From Apoda limacodes (Eukaryota; Arthropoda; Insecta; Lepidoptera; Limacodidae): 64,000 nucleotides of DNA. The notes under the pieces were generated by a model that searched no databases, was not told the DNA's origin, and worked only from the letters and a program-made list of their open reading frames with translations. How positions within the stretch are numbered: position 1 is the stretch's first letter; each line of letters begins with the position of its first letter. Both the position numbers and the translations under genes were made by a program. Positions 11,378-21,730 of this stretch are shown piece by piece. Location: positions 8,734,273 to 8,798,272 of the forward strand of contig OX291561.1 in assembly GCA_946406115.1 (NCBI GenBank), given 5' to 3'.

Positions 11378-11632
11378 TTAAGAAAGAAGTTATTAGATTT
11401 TTTTTTTATATAGACCACTAAGGTGGCAAACAAGCTTACAGTCCGCCTGATGATAAGCGGTCACTGTAGCCTAGCGCGTTGCCGAACCTTCTGTGCGACA
11501 ATGCGGTTTCAGAAAAACTTCCTCCCGCGAACGCTTGGGTTATGGAATGAGCTCCCTGCCAAGGTTTTCTCTAAGGACTACGGTATGGGGTTCTTTAAGA
11601 AAGAAGTTATTGGATTTTTAAGGTTAACTTAA
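11378..11632 (-). mobile_element. LINE-A fragment with 5' inversion
   Basis: The 3' end lies at the left on the minus strand: a T run at 11403, then ACCACTAAGGTGGCAAAC to about 11491. There the orientation flips and 11492-11632 reads the preceding part of LINE-A on the plus strand (GCGGTTTCAGAAAAACTTCC to TTATTGGATTTTTAAGG). In LINE coordinates the two pieces abut almost exactly, as expected from twin priming. A short extra plus-strand piece (AAGAAAGAAGTTATTAGATT) at 11378-11403 lies outside the T run and is unexplained. Confidence 0.75.
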
Positions 11633-11739
11633 ATATTTGTTTTATTATAATTTAATTATCTATTTTTAAAGGGAATGTATAACTTATATAACTGTGCATA
11701 TTTCTAGCGTTTACCTGTTGCCGTTATCAATATCGAGCA

Positions 11740-11988
11740 AAAGCGAGCTAAAAATCACGTTTGTTGTATGGGACCGCCATTAATATTAATGTTATTCTGA
11801 TTTTTAGATTATTCTGTTTGTTGTTATAGCAGCAACAGAAATACATCATCTGTAAAAAATTCTACTTTCAAACTATCACAGATAACATATTTATGAGATA
11901 CAGCCTGGTGATAGACGGACAGACGGACGGACAGTAAAATCTTAGTAATAGGGTCCCGTTTTTACCCTTTGGGTACGGAACCCTAAAA
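11740..11988 (-). repeat. GGTACGGAACCCT repeat, long form
   Basis: Contains AAAATCACGTTTGTTGTATG, GCAACAGAAATACATC, a run of GGACGGACAG units and ends GGGTACGGAACCCTAAAAAG. The block order is the same as at 21265-21552 and inverted relative to 58680-59150. A common lepidopteran dispersed repeat of unassigned class. Confidence 0.7.
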
Positions 11989-12242
11989 AGTGCGGAAAGT
12001 CTGTGTGTTTAAGTTCGATGCTTTAATAAGGTCATTCATGTACTTAGGTCGTTTTACCATGTCAGGGTAATAATCTTTCGTCCATGAAATTTATTGAAAA
12101 TTTAATGTCTGGAATACACGCAGGCCTCTACTCCTCGCTGCTATGTCTGATTTTTCAGATAAGTAGGTATATACCTAATGAAAACATCGAATTAGATTTG
12201 GGTTACAACCCGAAATTTTATAAAACAAGGGTTTGAAGTTTG

Positions 12243-12334
12243 AAAAGACAGGAAAATTTCGTTTAAAAACACGATGCAGTCAAAGAGAAAAGACAGGAAA
12301 ATTTAGTTTAAAAACACAATGCAGTAATAGAGAA
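12243..12334 (+). repeat. 46-bp tandem duplication
   Basis: Two adjacent copies of a unit starting AAAGACAGGAAAATTT and ending ATGCAGT plus a few bases, with few differences (CG versus CA). Probably a simple replication-slippage or repair duplication. Confidence 0.8.
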
Positions 12335-13230
12335 CTCGAAATGTACTTAAAATTATTAAATAAATAGACACCATTATTTTTTGTTATATTTAATTAAAGA
12401 TTAGTTTCATATTATGATGTATAATGTATAAATACGCAATTAAGTATCATATTATTACAGATAACAATGTACTAGTACCTAAATTGTTATTAAATATTAA
12501 TGCTTTCATTATTACTATCTTAAATTATATCAGATATAAGTAACACTATTTGTGAACACTAATGCATGATTGTTTATAATATTTATTCTATAAGTAAGTT
12601 AAATGTAAACGAGATCCGCTGCCGACAAACTGTTTAAACATGTATATATTGATTTATAATAATTTGTGTAAGGATAAAATAAATAAAAAAAAAAGTTGCA
12701 ATAATTGACTTATGTGTAATGAAAATTGGTTAAATGAAATTCAAGTTAAAATTATCATAATTTTTTATTAAAAGATTTCGATATTTTTTCGAAATTATTC
12801 TGCTTAAACCTATCCAGGACACCGCAGGACACTCCAAAAACCAGAACATGTCCTGGGAAAACAGCACGGTTGTTATGTTACGGGTTTATACAGGTATATT
12901 TATAAAAAGTTTATAATTCATAAGTTTTATGAATAAATACTTTTTGTATGGGTTTAAAGCACTATCACGACTATGTTTTACTACCAAAGTTGTAAACTAA
13001 TAGCACTTAGAACTTTTGTTTTCTTTGCCGAAACAATTAAAATAAAGAGTGAAAAAGGTCTAGTTTAAAATACTTTTTTTAATCAACGGAAGGTCATTCA
13101 ACGTGTTTCCTCGTTGGTCAGGATTTGAACCATATCCCGAAGAATGCAGTCATTGAATCTCAGCGGATCTGGAGAAACTCTTGCCAAAAAAAAGGTAGTA
13201 TAGCCTCTTAAATCACCCTAATATCGCGTA
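12335..13230. other. AT-rich intergenic DNA
   Basis: AT-rich. A small GC-richer patch near 12810-12870 and another near 13090-13190 have no identifiable coding frame. Nothing recognised. Confidence 0.45.
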
Positions 13231-13239
13231 GTTTTTTTT

Positions 13240-13540
13240 TGGTTTTAAAAACGCTATTTATTGTCAAGTAGATTTAGTGTTGCTTAACATCGCCATCTAT
13301 TGTCAAGTGGTAAAAATAATAGTATTACTACTCGCCAATAGATGTCAGGTAGAGTTATATTTTTCAGTTTATCATTGCCTGAAAACACGGATTAAACGAC
13401 GTTTTCTAAAAATGAAACCTAGCTAGATCGATTTATCGCCCCCGAAACCCGCTGCTTGAAAATCATTGGAGCTGTTTCCGAGATTCAGATTATATATATA
13501 CATATATACAAGAATTGCTAGTTTAACGGTATTAGATGAA
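13240..13540 (+). repeat. Dispersed repeat, copy 1 (inverse of 52085-52420)
   Basis: Contains CGCCATCTATTGTCAAGT, TTTATCATTGCCTGA, a CGATTTATCG block, GAGATTCAGATTATATA and a tail ACAAGAATTGCTAGTTTAA. The same blocks occur in reverse order and orientation at 52085-52420, and the tail alone at 28530-28570. The AT-microsatellite tail suggests a retroposed 3' end. Confidence 0.65.
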
Positions 13541-13914
13541 ATTTACGGTTAGCTGCATTAGTTCTGAAACAGTTCCCCGTGATTGTTATTTTGCAAATAA
13601 GACATCGAAAGTCAATAAATTAATCTCGAAATAAAATTCCATCTGGAACAGACCTTAAAAAAACCTTTGATATCTTGAAGTCGCTTAAACTCTGAGTAAA
13701 TCGCCTTTTTAGACACAAATTAGAACTTATTGTTACGTAAACATTGCATTTTTTTATGAAACCTGTGTATAACATAACTGTGTGTGTATGACTCACGCTT
13801 GAAACAGAGTCAGGAGGACGATGACCTGGTATTTTTTGTTAAAAACAACCTATAACCAGCTATAACGGCCATTTTCTATGGTTCTGTTATACATTACAGA
13901 GCCTATGTATATAT
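13541..13914. other. AT-rich intergenic DNA
   Basis: Nothing recognised. Chance frames only. Confidence 0.45.
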
Positions 13915-14168
13915 ATCTTACTAATATTATAAATGTGAAAATTTGTATGTCTGGATGGATGTTTGTTACTCTACTGGACGCATCGGGATGAAATTTAGCA
14001 TACTTTTAATCTCGAAAAATTTATAAGTTCCTGCGGGAATAACTATAAAAGAGTTTAAAGAACAATAGATGTCGCTATAGCTTCTTATAGCAAACTTCAT
14101 TAGTATAATTAAGAGTTCCACTACGATAACCGAATTCAGGGCGGGCGGAGCCGCTGGCAAAGTCTAGT
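13915..14168 (-). repeat. RTE-like tail
   Basis: Begins TTACTAATATTATAAATGTG and ends GCGGGCGGAGCCGC followed by GGCAAAGTCTAGTA. Nearly the same segment, same orientation, is at 52678-52980. Both share GGAATAACTATAA and TTCATTAGTATAATTAA, so this is a recent enough subfamily of the RTE-like tails. Confidence 0.7.
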
Positions 14169-14599
14169 ATATATAAACAAGATAACTAAATAGGTAATTT
14201 GTAACTACATTGTTAAATACATTGTTGTTATTTGTTACAAGTGTATTTAATGCTCTTTGAGCTTCGTTAATAAGTATGTCTAGGACACAATAAATGAAAA
14301 TAGAATCTTGTTTATGTCTTAAAACTAGTTTGAAAAAACATTATTTATAATCATGCAAGCTCACAGCTTAATTATACTGTTTTTTCTTTTATTTCTGTAT
14401 TATAATAATCTGTAATCTGCACTAGAATGATTCAAGTCGTTCTGTCCTTTATTTTATAATTTATGCCTTTGTTAATGTTATGTATAGATATATAGATATA
14501 TTTGTATACTCAGCTGAAAAACTGCTATATATTTATTTATTATATTGTACCTACTTAATTTCTTTTTTATTTTCTATCTGTATATTAACTAAAACTAAA

Positions 14600-14770
14600 T
14601 ATTTATATCTTGTTCACGTCGGTGTTGCCCCTTAAAAAACTAGTCCCTCATCGCTAATAAAGGTGTGCTGGAGAAAATCTCTGAATAGAGATAAGCTTTC
14701 CTATGTACATTTTTCTTTTCTATTGTTGTGATGTCTTTTGTGTTAATTACGTTGCATAAAAAATAACCAA
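14600..14770 (+). repeat. LINE 3' UTR-like fragment
   Basis: Contains TGGAGAAAATCTCTGAATAG followed by AGATAAGC and TGTACATTTTT, a pattern found in the 3' UTRs of some lepidopteran LINEs. No coding part precedes it. Confidence 0.4.
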
Positions 14771-14938
14771 ATATAAAAAATATGTATACCAGCTGGTTTC
14801 CTACAGTGTTTCCCGCGCGATTTAACTTTGCCTTTTACAAGTACCTACAAACCGCTTCAAATCCCGCCGTGTCATGCGGTGGTTCATCTCCCTTAAGGTA
14901 AACAAACTTCCTTTCCCTATATTACTCTTTATCTTTTT

Positions 14939-15144
14939 ATACCACCAAGTTGGCAAACGGTCCGCCTAATGGTAAGCAGTCACCGCAGCCTATGGACGCT
15001 TGCAACAACTGGGGCAAAGCACGTGATAGCGCGCGCGCCGTTGCCTGGGGCATCACTCGCGCGTTGCCGACCCTTCAAAAATCTAATAACTTCTTTCTTG
15101 AAGAACCCCATACTTTACTGTAATTTTTAGAGAAAACCTTGGCA
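14939..15144 (-). mobile_element. LINE-A 3' end fragment
   Basis: Complement of the LINE-A 3' end: ATACCACCAAGTTGGCAAAC, then TGGTAAGCAGTCACC, then the complement of AAGTTATTAGATTTTTGAAG. It carries a small internal duplication around the CATCACTCGCGCGTTGCC segment. 5' truncated. Confidence 0.8.
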
Positions 15145-15574
15145 TAGAGATCATTCAGAAGATAATATCAAAAGAGCTAAAACAGGTGATCCTTATTTGC
15201 AACTAAAATACTGACTGGTACCTTTATAGACTTAAATATACCAATTGTCATGGTATTATTTACGAAAATGACTTTAAAATCATTAATAGTTTTACCCCTA
15301 TTTGATACCATAGAGAATAATTTTGCAAAAACGCTGAAACACGATCTACTGCATTTTAAAGTCGTATATATCCTTATATATGAGTATATTGATAGTCTAA
15401 TCTAGGTTCTATTAGGTACTATTTATTTTTCTTATGGTTCCAGTTAGGAAAACCTATTCTTTTGTTACCTGAAATTCATGTACTTATAACGAAGAATCGA
15501 ATAACATGTCTTCAAAAATTAAAGTTCCAAAATTTTTTATGTATAAAATCCTTTTTTTGTAGTAATGGAATATT

Positions 15575-15810
15575 TTATGTTACCCGCCCTAAATTCGGTT
15601 ATCGGTGTAAAATTTCAATGACAACTCGTCAATTACTTATAAAAAAACGGACTCACATTTGACGTTTTCAAGTAGTCTATATCCTTCCTCGGGACTCAAA
15701 CTATCAAAATACCAAAATTCATCAGAATCAGTTCAGCGGTTTAAGCGTTAAGAGGCAACAGACAGACAGACAGAGTTATTTTCGCATTTATATTATTTAT
15801 ATAGATGGCT
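15575..15810 (+). repeat. RTE-like tail
   Basis: Reads ACCCGCCCTAAATTCGGTTA, ACTCACATTTGACGTTTTCA and ACAGACAGACAGACAGAG in order, as at 59668-59862 and inverted at 55785-56030. Noncoding. Confidence 0.7.
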
Positions 15811-16119
15811 ATAAAAATTGAAGTGCCAAAACTGTTGATGTATAAAACTACTTTTTAAGGAGTAATGGAACATATTATTATGTAAAAAATTGGAATGGAG
15901 CAAATACAAGTGTAATGACTATAATTTACGCAATTTCCGTTTAAACCACAGTTCATTCGCATTATAAACTTAAATTAGGGTTCCATTGAATAAGAATTAT
16001 ATTATTGTAGATATCGTAAAACGTGTTAACAATTTTATTCAAAAAGTTATCGTCACAAGAATATCCAAAGCTCTTATATATATATTTATCTGTCTCTTTA
16101 TAAGCTATGCCATGCCATA

Positions 16120-16590
16120 AATGCTTCTCACTTAACATAAAGCTGTGACCAATAGTAACATGGTCACAGCACTGAGAAAAGCCCAATTTCCTTATACTTT
16201 TAAACGCCTTGTAAAATCATATTTTAATGACATTAGCGGATCATTGTAAGTATTAAAGCATATATAATTATATTTATTTGTATTATAGATATTTATATAT
16301 GACTTGTATGTATTTATTTTATGTATATGTGTATTGATATTGTAGGTAGATATTATTTAAAAAATTATTTAAGTGTAGTTTAAGATATTCTTTACTCGTT
16401 AATATTACATCTTTATTTTGGTTCACCTACCTCTAATTAATTTTGTTATTATCCGCTACCCTAAGGTTGTCTGGTAGGCTTTTAAGCGATAAGACCGCCT
16501 AATTGTATACTTATGTCTACTTTTATTCTCTTTATGTAAATGAAAACATGTTGGTGTTCAATAAAGTATTTATCAATCTATCTATCTGAT
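16120..16590 (+). repeat. LINE 3' end with ATCT tail
   Basis: Contains AAGGTTGTCTGGTAGGC, AAGCGATAAGACCGCCTA and AATTGTATACTTATG, then ends in CAATCTATCTATCTG. The same 3' end occurs at 32080-32212. A short frame near 16160-16250 reads FPYTFKRLVKSYFND, plausible as the last residues of a LINE protein. Confidence 0.55.
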
Positions 16591-16884
16591 TTTCAGTGAG
16601 AACCTTCCGGTGGTCGATGGACTCGACAGCTATACATATATGTTACCGACCTTAATAATAATAAAAAAAGTATACAAATAAATATTCTACTACTTTTATT
16701 CAAAACCTAAGGAAAACGGTTTATTACACATTATCTTTTCCCCTTCCTAAGAAGATTAAATAAAAAAATACGCCACCGACCATTAAACTTTAAAACCGAG
16801 CGATCTAAAGGTCACGATTATAGGGCTTAGAAAAATGTTTTGGACAAAATCGGTTAATAAGTTTTTTAGATATCTGCAATAATT

Positions 16885-16940
16885 CTTATTCTACGGAACC
16901 CTAACTCAATACGACACGTACTTGGCAGGTTTTTTATCTT
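16885..16940 (+). repeat. GGTACGGAACCCT repeat, decayed end
   Basis: Reads CTACGGAACCCTAAC, then ACGTACTTGGCAGGTTTTTT, a diverged version of the right end seen at 47800-47841. Confidence 0.5.
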
Positions 16941-17820
16941 TCACTAGTCGGGGTCGTGCACGGTGCACGTTAACGCATTTAGGTAGTCCTAATTAGACCT
17001 CAGAGACCATGAAATGCGCCTCTGAGGAGCAAAAATTTTAATCAGAGTTCTGAAAATGTGTGCCATTTTTGATATTTTGTTATTAAAAGCATTTTTCTTA
17101 TTTTTTTGTTTTTTTGCTTGATTACATCTGAACTTTTGATTATAATCTTTTAGGTACTTAATGTACGTACAGTTTGCAAGGTTTTGTATATAAATATTAT
17201 CAAAAACTACCCCTCAAATAGGATGTCACCGTGACGTAACCTCGGCAATTAGGTTCCCAAAAATAGGGCCGGTGAGGGTAACTGAAGGTTATGAACGTTT
17301 AAAGCATTTTTAAACACTTATTAAACGACACATTAACAACCAACCCAACTCAATACACAATAGGGTACGCAAAAAAACCAAGGTCATTGATCTACTCTTA
17401 AAAATCATTTTATCTTAATTTTATTATAAAAAGAACATAAAATTTCAAATCGATTTAAAAGAAGTAGGTACCTCTTTTAAAACGATCTCTTCAATTTAAA
17501 TTAGTCCGCAGAATTAAGTGTGAATAAAAAATAATAGTTAACTATAGTTGTGACATTTCAACGAACATAAATTTTAGTTCTAAGTTCAGACGACAGGAGT
17601 CGTGAGCAGTGGCTAGCCAAATAATAATAACACGTAGTAATCCGCAAACAGCATCCTGATTCAAGTCAACCAAAAACATTTGGATTCTATTTAACTACGA
17701 TCTACACCGCTCCTTTGCTTTACCTTTTAAACACTAAATTTATAGACAAACGATTAAAAGCAGCAATGTAGGTCTTATTATCTGAGAACTACTTGACTTT
17801 TATCGACGTGAATTAAGGCC
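16941..17820. other. Intergenic DNA upstream of the first small gene
   Basis: AT-rich, no element recognised. It is the native upstream flank of the TATA box at 17830. Outside the core promoter it shows little obvious similarity to the upstream of the paralogue at 45.9 kb. Confidence 0.45.
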
Positions 17821-17827
17821 TAGAGAT

Positions 17828-17850
17828 GCTATAAATACAAGCGGTTTTTT
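17828..17850 (+). promoter_or_regulatory. Displaced core promoter of the 19649 gene
   Basis: GATGCTATAAATACAAGCGG carries TATAAATA at 17830-17837. The paralogue at 45778 has GATGCTATAAATACGAGCAG in the same position relative to its ATG. Similarity continues into GGTTTTTTCCGG and then stops at the LINE boundary (17857). Subtracting the LINE gives 87 nt from TATA to ATG, against 85 nt in the paralogue. This is therefore the original promoter, now 1.8 kb from its gene. Confidence 0.8.
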
Positions 17851-17856
17851 CCGGTG

Positions 17857-19277
17857 TTATAGGTATCCCTAAACTGGGTAAACCTAGTAACGTAGCCACG
17901 TCATATAGACCCATTAGTCTCTTAAAGACTTTGGGGAAATTATATGAACGACTCCTCCTTTCTCGCCTGAAAGACTACGTTCAGTCTAAAGGCATTCTGA
18001 TTGACGAACAGTTCGGTTTTCGAGCTAATCACTCGTGCGTCAATCAAGTGCACCGCATAACGGAGCACATCCTCCAAGGCCTCAATAGGTCCCCTAAGCC
18101 GTTCAGCACAGGAGCCCTCTTCTTCGATGTAGCGAAGGCTTTCGATAAAGTCTGGCATAACGGCTTGATTTACAAGCTGTACAATCTCGGTATCCCAGAC
18201 CGTCTCGTGCTCATCTTACGAGACTTCCTTAGGGATCGCAGTTTTCGCTATCGCGTAGAACGAAGTCATTCGTCTCCCCACCCCATAGGTGCAGGTGTCC
18301 CCCAGGGCTCCGTGCTTTCCCCTCTACTCTATTCCCTATTCACAAACGATATACCTCGTCCCTCGAACGTTAATGTGGCGCTCTTCGCGGACGATACGGC
18401 GCTCTACTGTTCTCACCGACACGTCCGTCGTATAAGCCTGGCCCTCCAGTCTGCCGCCAACGCCTTAGGCGATTGGTTTCGGAAGTGGAGAATCGAGGTT
18501 AACCCCGAGAAAAGTGCAGCAGTGCACTTCGCCCGGGGCCGAAAATCGGTAAAGGTCACAAGGCAACTCACCCCAGTCCACCTATATGGCCAACCCATTC
18601 CGTGGGTTAAAAAGGTCAAATATTTAGGGGTCACTTTAGACTCTCGTCTTAATTTCAGAGCCCACATTAAAAGAGTAAGAGATCGAGCAGCCTTTGTTCT
18701 CGGTCGTCTTAAGCCAATGTTAAACAAGTACAGTAAAATGTCTCTTAGAAATAAGGTGACGCTTTACAAAACTTGTATTCGGCCCATACTCACATATGCG
18801 AGCGTAGCGTTTGGTCACACCAACACTACTTCCTTGCAAGTCTTACAAAATCGCTTTATGCGAGGCGCAGTCGGCGCCCCGTACTATATGCGTAACATCG
18901 ATCTCCATAGTGATTTCGAGCTTCCGACCATAAAAGCCTTCATCAAAGATGCGTCTAAACGCTACTTTGAGACGGCAGCCCTCCACCCCAATCCCCTAAT
19001 TAGGCAATCTTGCAACTATGCCCCCATTAGAGGGGCCTTAGGACCGTTTAGATATCCGAGGCACGTCATAATTGACTCCGACGATGATATAACCAGCAGG
19101 CTCAAAGCTCAAGCGCCTTCAGCGCTCGCGTCCGCGATCACAGATTATAGAAATATATACAGAATACGTCGCCGCCGGCGGCGACGGAACATTAGACAGC
19201 TTAGTTTTAACACACACACACACACTCGAGCGCGCGGGTATACTAGGTTCACTAATATACCCGGGCGCTTCGACTAG
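17857..19277 (+). CDS. Reverse transcriptase ORF, 5' truncated
   Basis: LINE ORF2-type protein; the frame is open from the 5' break of the element, and the Leu codon at 17931 is not a real start. Numbering residues from 17931: FGFRANHSC at 28-36, motif A LFFDVAKAFDKVWH with catalytic Asp at 66, motif B AGVPQGSVLSP at 121-131, motif C LFADDTALY at 151-159 with both catalytic Asp. The post-palm region follows (INPEKS-like VNPEKSAAVHF and KVKYLGVTLD), then a thumb and a C-terminal end. An eight-residue arginine run lies near residue 415. No endonuclease remains because of the 5' truncation. All RT catalytic residues are intact, but the N-terminal part of the RT fingers and any start codon are missing, so it should not be translated as a functional protein. 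Jockey-like group; exact clade not determined. Confidence 0.85.
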
Positions 19278-19580
19278 TTAGATTTAAATAATAATAGGCG
19301 AGTGCTGAAGAGTTTCTTGCCGTTTCTTCTCTTCAGAACGCCTTTGCTATTTTCCGAAACGGCGGTAAAATTTAGTTAGATACAAATTTTAGTTTCTAAG
19401 AGCGGTTGCCCAAGCCGAGGTTCGTGTCTAGGACACCCTTGCGCAAACCGCCCCAACTTTTCGCTGAAGAGTGCAAGCAGCACCGCAGCAAAAGTTAGTC
19501 CGCGTGTAGTTGTAAAGGCCATCTGCGGCCAACAACAGTAGCCAGTAGATAGAAAAAAAAAAAAAAAAAAAAAAAAAAAA
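17857..19580 (+). mobile_element. 5'-truncated non-LTR retrotransposon
   Basis: The element starts inside the RT domain (VIGIPKLGKPSNVATSYRPI) and runs through an open frame to 19277, a 3' UTR with GAGTTTCTTGCCGTTTCTTC, and a pure tail of 28 A at 19553-19580. A 4-bp GGTG occurs just before the start (17853-17856) and just after the tail (19581-19584), a possible short target duplication. The open frame and intact A tail indicate a fairly young insertion. It sits in the 5' leader of the small gene at 19649. Confidence 0.9.
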
Positions 19581-19648
19581 GGTGGCGAACAGTATTGTGC
19601 AAGCAATTGTCGTGAAAACAAGTAATATTTATATAAATACTTTTTACA

Positions 19649-19933
19649 ATGGTTGTAAAGCTTGAAACTTTGTACGCGGACTGTCCAGTTGTGTCTCGTA
19701 GAAGATCCCGGATGGAATCCGCTATCGTTGATTGTCCGGGAAAAAGAAAACAGCGCACTGCTCTTCCAGCCCTCGTCGAAGATGACTGTGAGGAAACCTT
19801 CAAGTCTGAGGATCATAAGCCGTTCATTCCTTACGTTGAAACCCTGAGGAGACAAGAGTCAGTTTCACCACGAAGGCAGAGGCTGCGGCGGGAGCTGATG
19901 ATGCCTTCTTTATCTGAAGATGAGGAGCCGTGA
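19649..19933 (+). CDS. Small basic/acidic protein of unknown function, copy 1
   Basis: A 94-residue intronless protein that I do not recognise. It is a paralogue of 45479-45778; about 70 residues are identical. Shared blocks are MVVK at the start, CPGKRK (29-34), ALPALVEDD (38-46), HKPFIPYVETLRRQ (56-69), SVSPRR (71-76) and RLRRELMMPSLSED (78-91). RRQESVSP looks like a phosphorylation or docking site, and there is no signal peptide or membrane segment, so a nuclear or cytosolic protein is likely. The start is supported because similarity between the paralogues begins at this ATG and the leader before it is also conserved (CAAGCAATTGTCGTGAAAAC). The frame is undamaged although a LINE now separates it from its TATA box. 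A poly(A) signal AATAAA is at 20264-20269. It may be silent or use a new promoter. Confidence 0.65.
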   Translation: MVVKLETLYADCPVVSRRRSRMESAIVDCPGKRKQRTALPALVEDDCEETFKSEDHKPFIPYVETLRRQESVSPRRQRLRRELMMPSLSEDEEP

Positions 19934-20463
19934 GATTGTTTCCACGTGTAGAGGATGAAGTTGTCAAGCTGCTGGCCGCAGCTGAAGTTCGATATTTGAA
20001 ACAGATGTTTCCTTTCACCGTCTACCTACAGCAACGAAGGAGAAACAGTGAAAGTGCAAAGTTTTATTTGTTTAGTCACGAATCAAAGTGACTATTAGGT
20101 AGCTATTCGGGTGCTGACAGTGAAGATACCTATTAAATGTTTAATCAAAAAGTAGGTATTTCAGATGAGTATTTATCAATTTGCTTAAAAAAAAGATTGT
20201 GGTGATTAGCCAAGTGTTTTTACATACGTTTTGCGTTTTCTTAGCAACAGAATGATAAATATAAATAAACATTATCATTAATTAATTTAACACTTGATTT
20301 TAGTAAAGATAAACAGGTGTTTATTTAAGATAATGATAAATCCTGTATATACCTAAATTAAATATGTACTTACTTGAATGCTTTTCTATACATTGTACAT
20401 GTACTTAATTACTTTAATTATAATTAAATATTTAAGATTTGTTTGATTTAAAAAAACCTAAAT

Positions 20464-20720
20464 AGTGATTAGGCATAGTAGCTTACTAGCTTTAGCCGCG
20501 CTAAAAGGTTACCAGCGTGGGATTCCTACGCAACTCCTTGATTGTTAAGGAATTTTGCTATAGTTGCAGCTAAATTTTGTCCACAAGGAATTCGGTTCTA
20601 GTTATTCTTCCGGGAACTCGGCATGAAAGGTAGCCTATGTCCTTCTCCGTCTCTTCAACTATCCCTGTCCCAAGTTTCAGCTCAATTACATGCTCCGATG
20701 ATAGGTGTTTTCGCATTTTG
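20464..20720 (+). repeat. RTE-like tail, diverged subfamily
   Basis: Contains GCTAAAAGGTTACCAGCGTG, GGTAGCCTATGTCCTTCTCC and TTCAGCTCAATTACATG. A related segment is at 35960-36115. Noncoding. Confidence 0.5.
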
Positions 20721-20743
20721 TAATATGTATTGTGATATTAGTA

Positions 20744-20867
20744 CAGTGCAACAAACTTTTCTGACCCAATGAATGGGCGCTAGTGTCATGTAAGTTCACA
20801 CCATTTTGTATTGCGACTGTAGTATTGATTTTCGAGCACCAGTTCAGAAAAGTTTGTAGCACAGTTT
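20744..20867. repeat. MITE with CAAACTTTTCTGA inverted ends
   Basis: Left end GTGCAACAAACTTTTCTGA, right end TCAGAAAAGTTTGTAGCAC: inverted repeats of about 19 bp with one mismatch and a one-base shift, enclosing about 120 bp. A second, truncated copy lies at 21638-21730. Confidence 0.65.
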
Positions 20868-21264
20868 GTATGGATAATGAAGCAGAAAATTTCTGAGGTT
20901 CTACTACGATACGGTAAGTACAAGTAGCACGAACACGATAAATCTCTTATTCGATTGTGATCGCGTGAGAGTTTCGATTGTACAATCGATTCAAGTCAAA
21001 TTGTTATCTAACTGTGAAAGGTTGCGGTTCAGATCATACAGCGGCAAGTTACGATCATTTGAATCTAAGCCATCGGTTTATTGAACTTTGATCCAAACGG
21101 ATTTCAATTCTGTCTGGCTAAGTTAATAAAAAAGTTAAAGGGGGTACTATCTATGTCATGGTTTCTATGAAAAGGCTGCGCAATCAAAATCGGAGCAATA
21201 TAACATCATTTTGGTGAATAATCTTTGCTTATATGTAGATATATAGGTAGTTTAGTTACAATAA

Positions 21265-21552
21265 AAAAAACCGGCCACGTGCGAGTCGGACTCGCGCACG
21301 AAGGGTTTGGTTTATACATATATAAAACGGCAATAAAATCACGTTTGTTGTATGAGAGCCTCCCTTAAATATTCATTTTATTCCATTTTTTAGTATTTGT
21401 TGTTATAGCGGCAACAGAAATACATCTTCTGTGAAAATTTCAACTGTCTTACTATCACGGTTCATGATATACAGCCTGGTGACAGACGGACGGACAGCGA
21501 AGTCTTAGTAATAGGGTACTTTATTTTACCCTTTGGGTACGGAACCCTAAAA
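21265..21552 (-). repeat. GGTACGGAACCCT repeat, near full length
   Basis: Starts AAAAAAACCGGCCACGTGCG, with the hairpin GTGCGAGTCGGACTCGCGCAC straddling its end, and finishes GGTACGGAACCCTAAAAAAG. Internal blocks AATCACGTTTGTTGTATG and GACAGACGGACGGACAG match 11740-11988 and 58680-58880. The class is not assigned; the GC-rich hairpin near one end is worth comparing with Helitron ends. Confidence 0.7.
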
Positions 21553-21637
21553 AAGACGAATAGCGGACAAATTCAAATACGTAAGCAGGCTAGTGCAACT
21601 TTGATCTATGAAAAATCGAAATAAATAATAAATGTAG

Positions 21638-21730
21638 TCCCAGTGCAGCAAACTTTTCTGATACGGTGTATGGTCACCAGTGTCGTTGTAAGTTCAGACT
21701 ATTTCAATATGGCGACTGTAGTTTTCAGAC
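21638..21730 (+). repeat. Second copy of the CAAACTTTTCTGA MITE, truncated
   Basis: Starts GTGCAGCAAACTTTTCTGA and shares TGTAAGTTCA and GGCGACTGTAGT with 20744-20867, but the right inverted end is missing. Confidence 0.6.

Noticed and set aside
17931..17933. Start codon of the RT at TTG
   Set aside because: The frame continues upstream to the 5' break of the element; the element is truncated and has no native start.
18413..18727. Minus-strand frame inside the LINE
   Set aside because: Antisense shadow of an RT frame whose motifs are clear on the plus strand.
19376..19855. 159-codon minus-strand frame with a phenylalanine run
   Set aside because: It reads the LINE A tail as Phe and lies antisense to the small gene; a shadow frame.
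19934..19958. Splice site pair GTGAG...GTGTAG just after the copy 1 stop region
   Set aside because: The implied intron would be about 22 nt, too short to splice, and copy 2 lacks the same donor.
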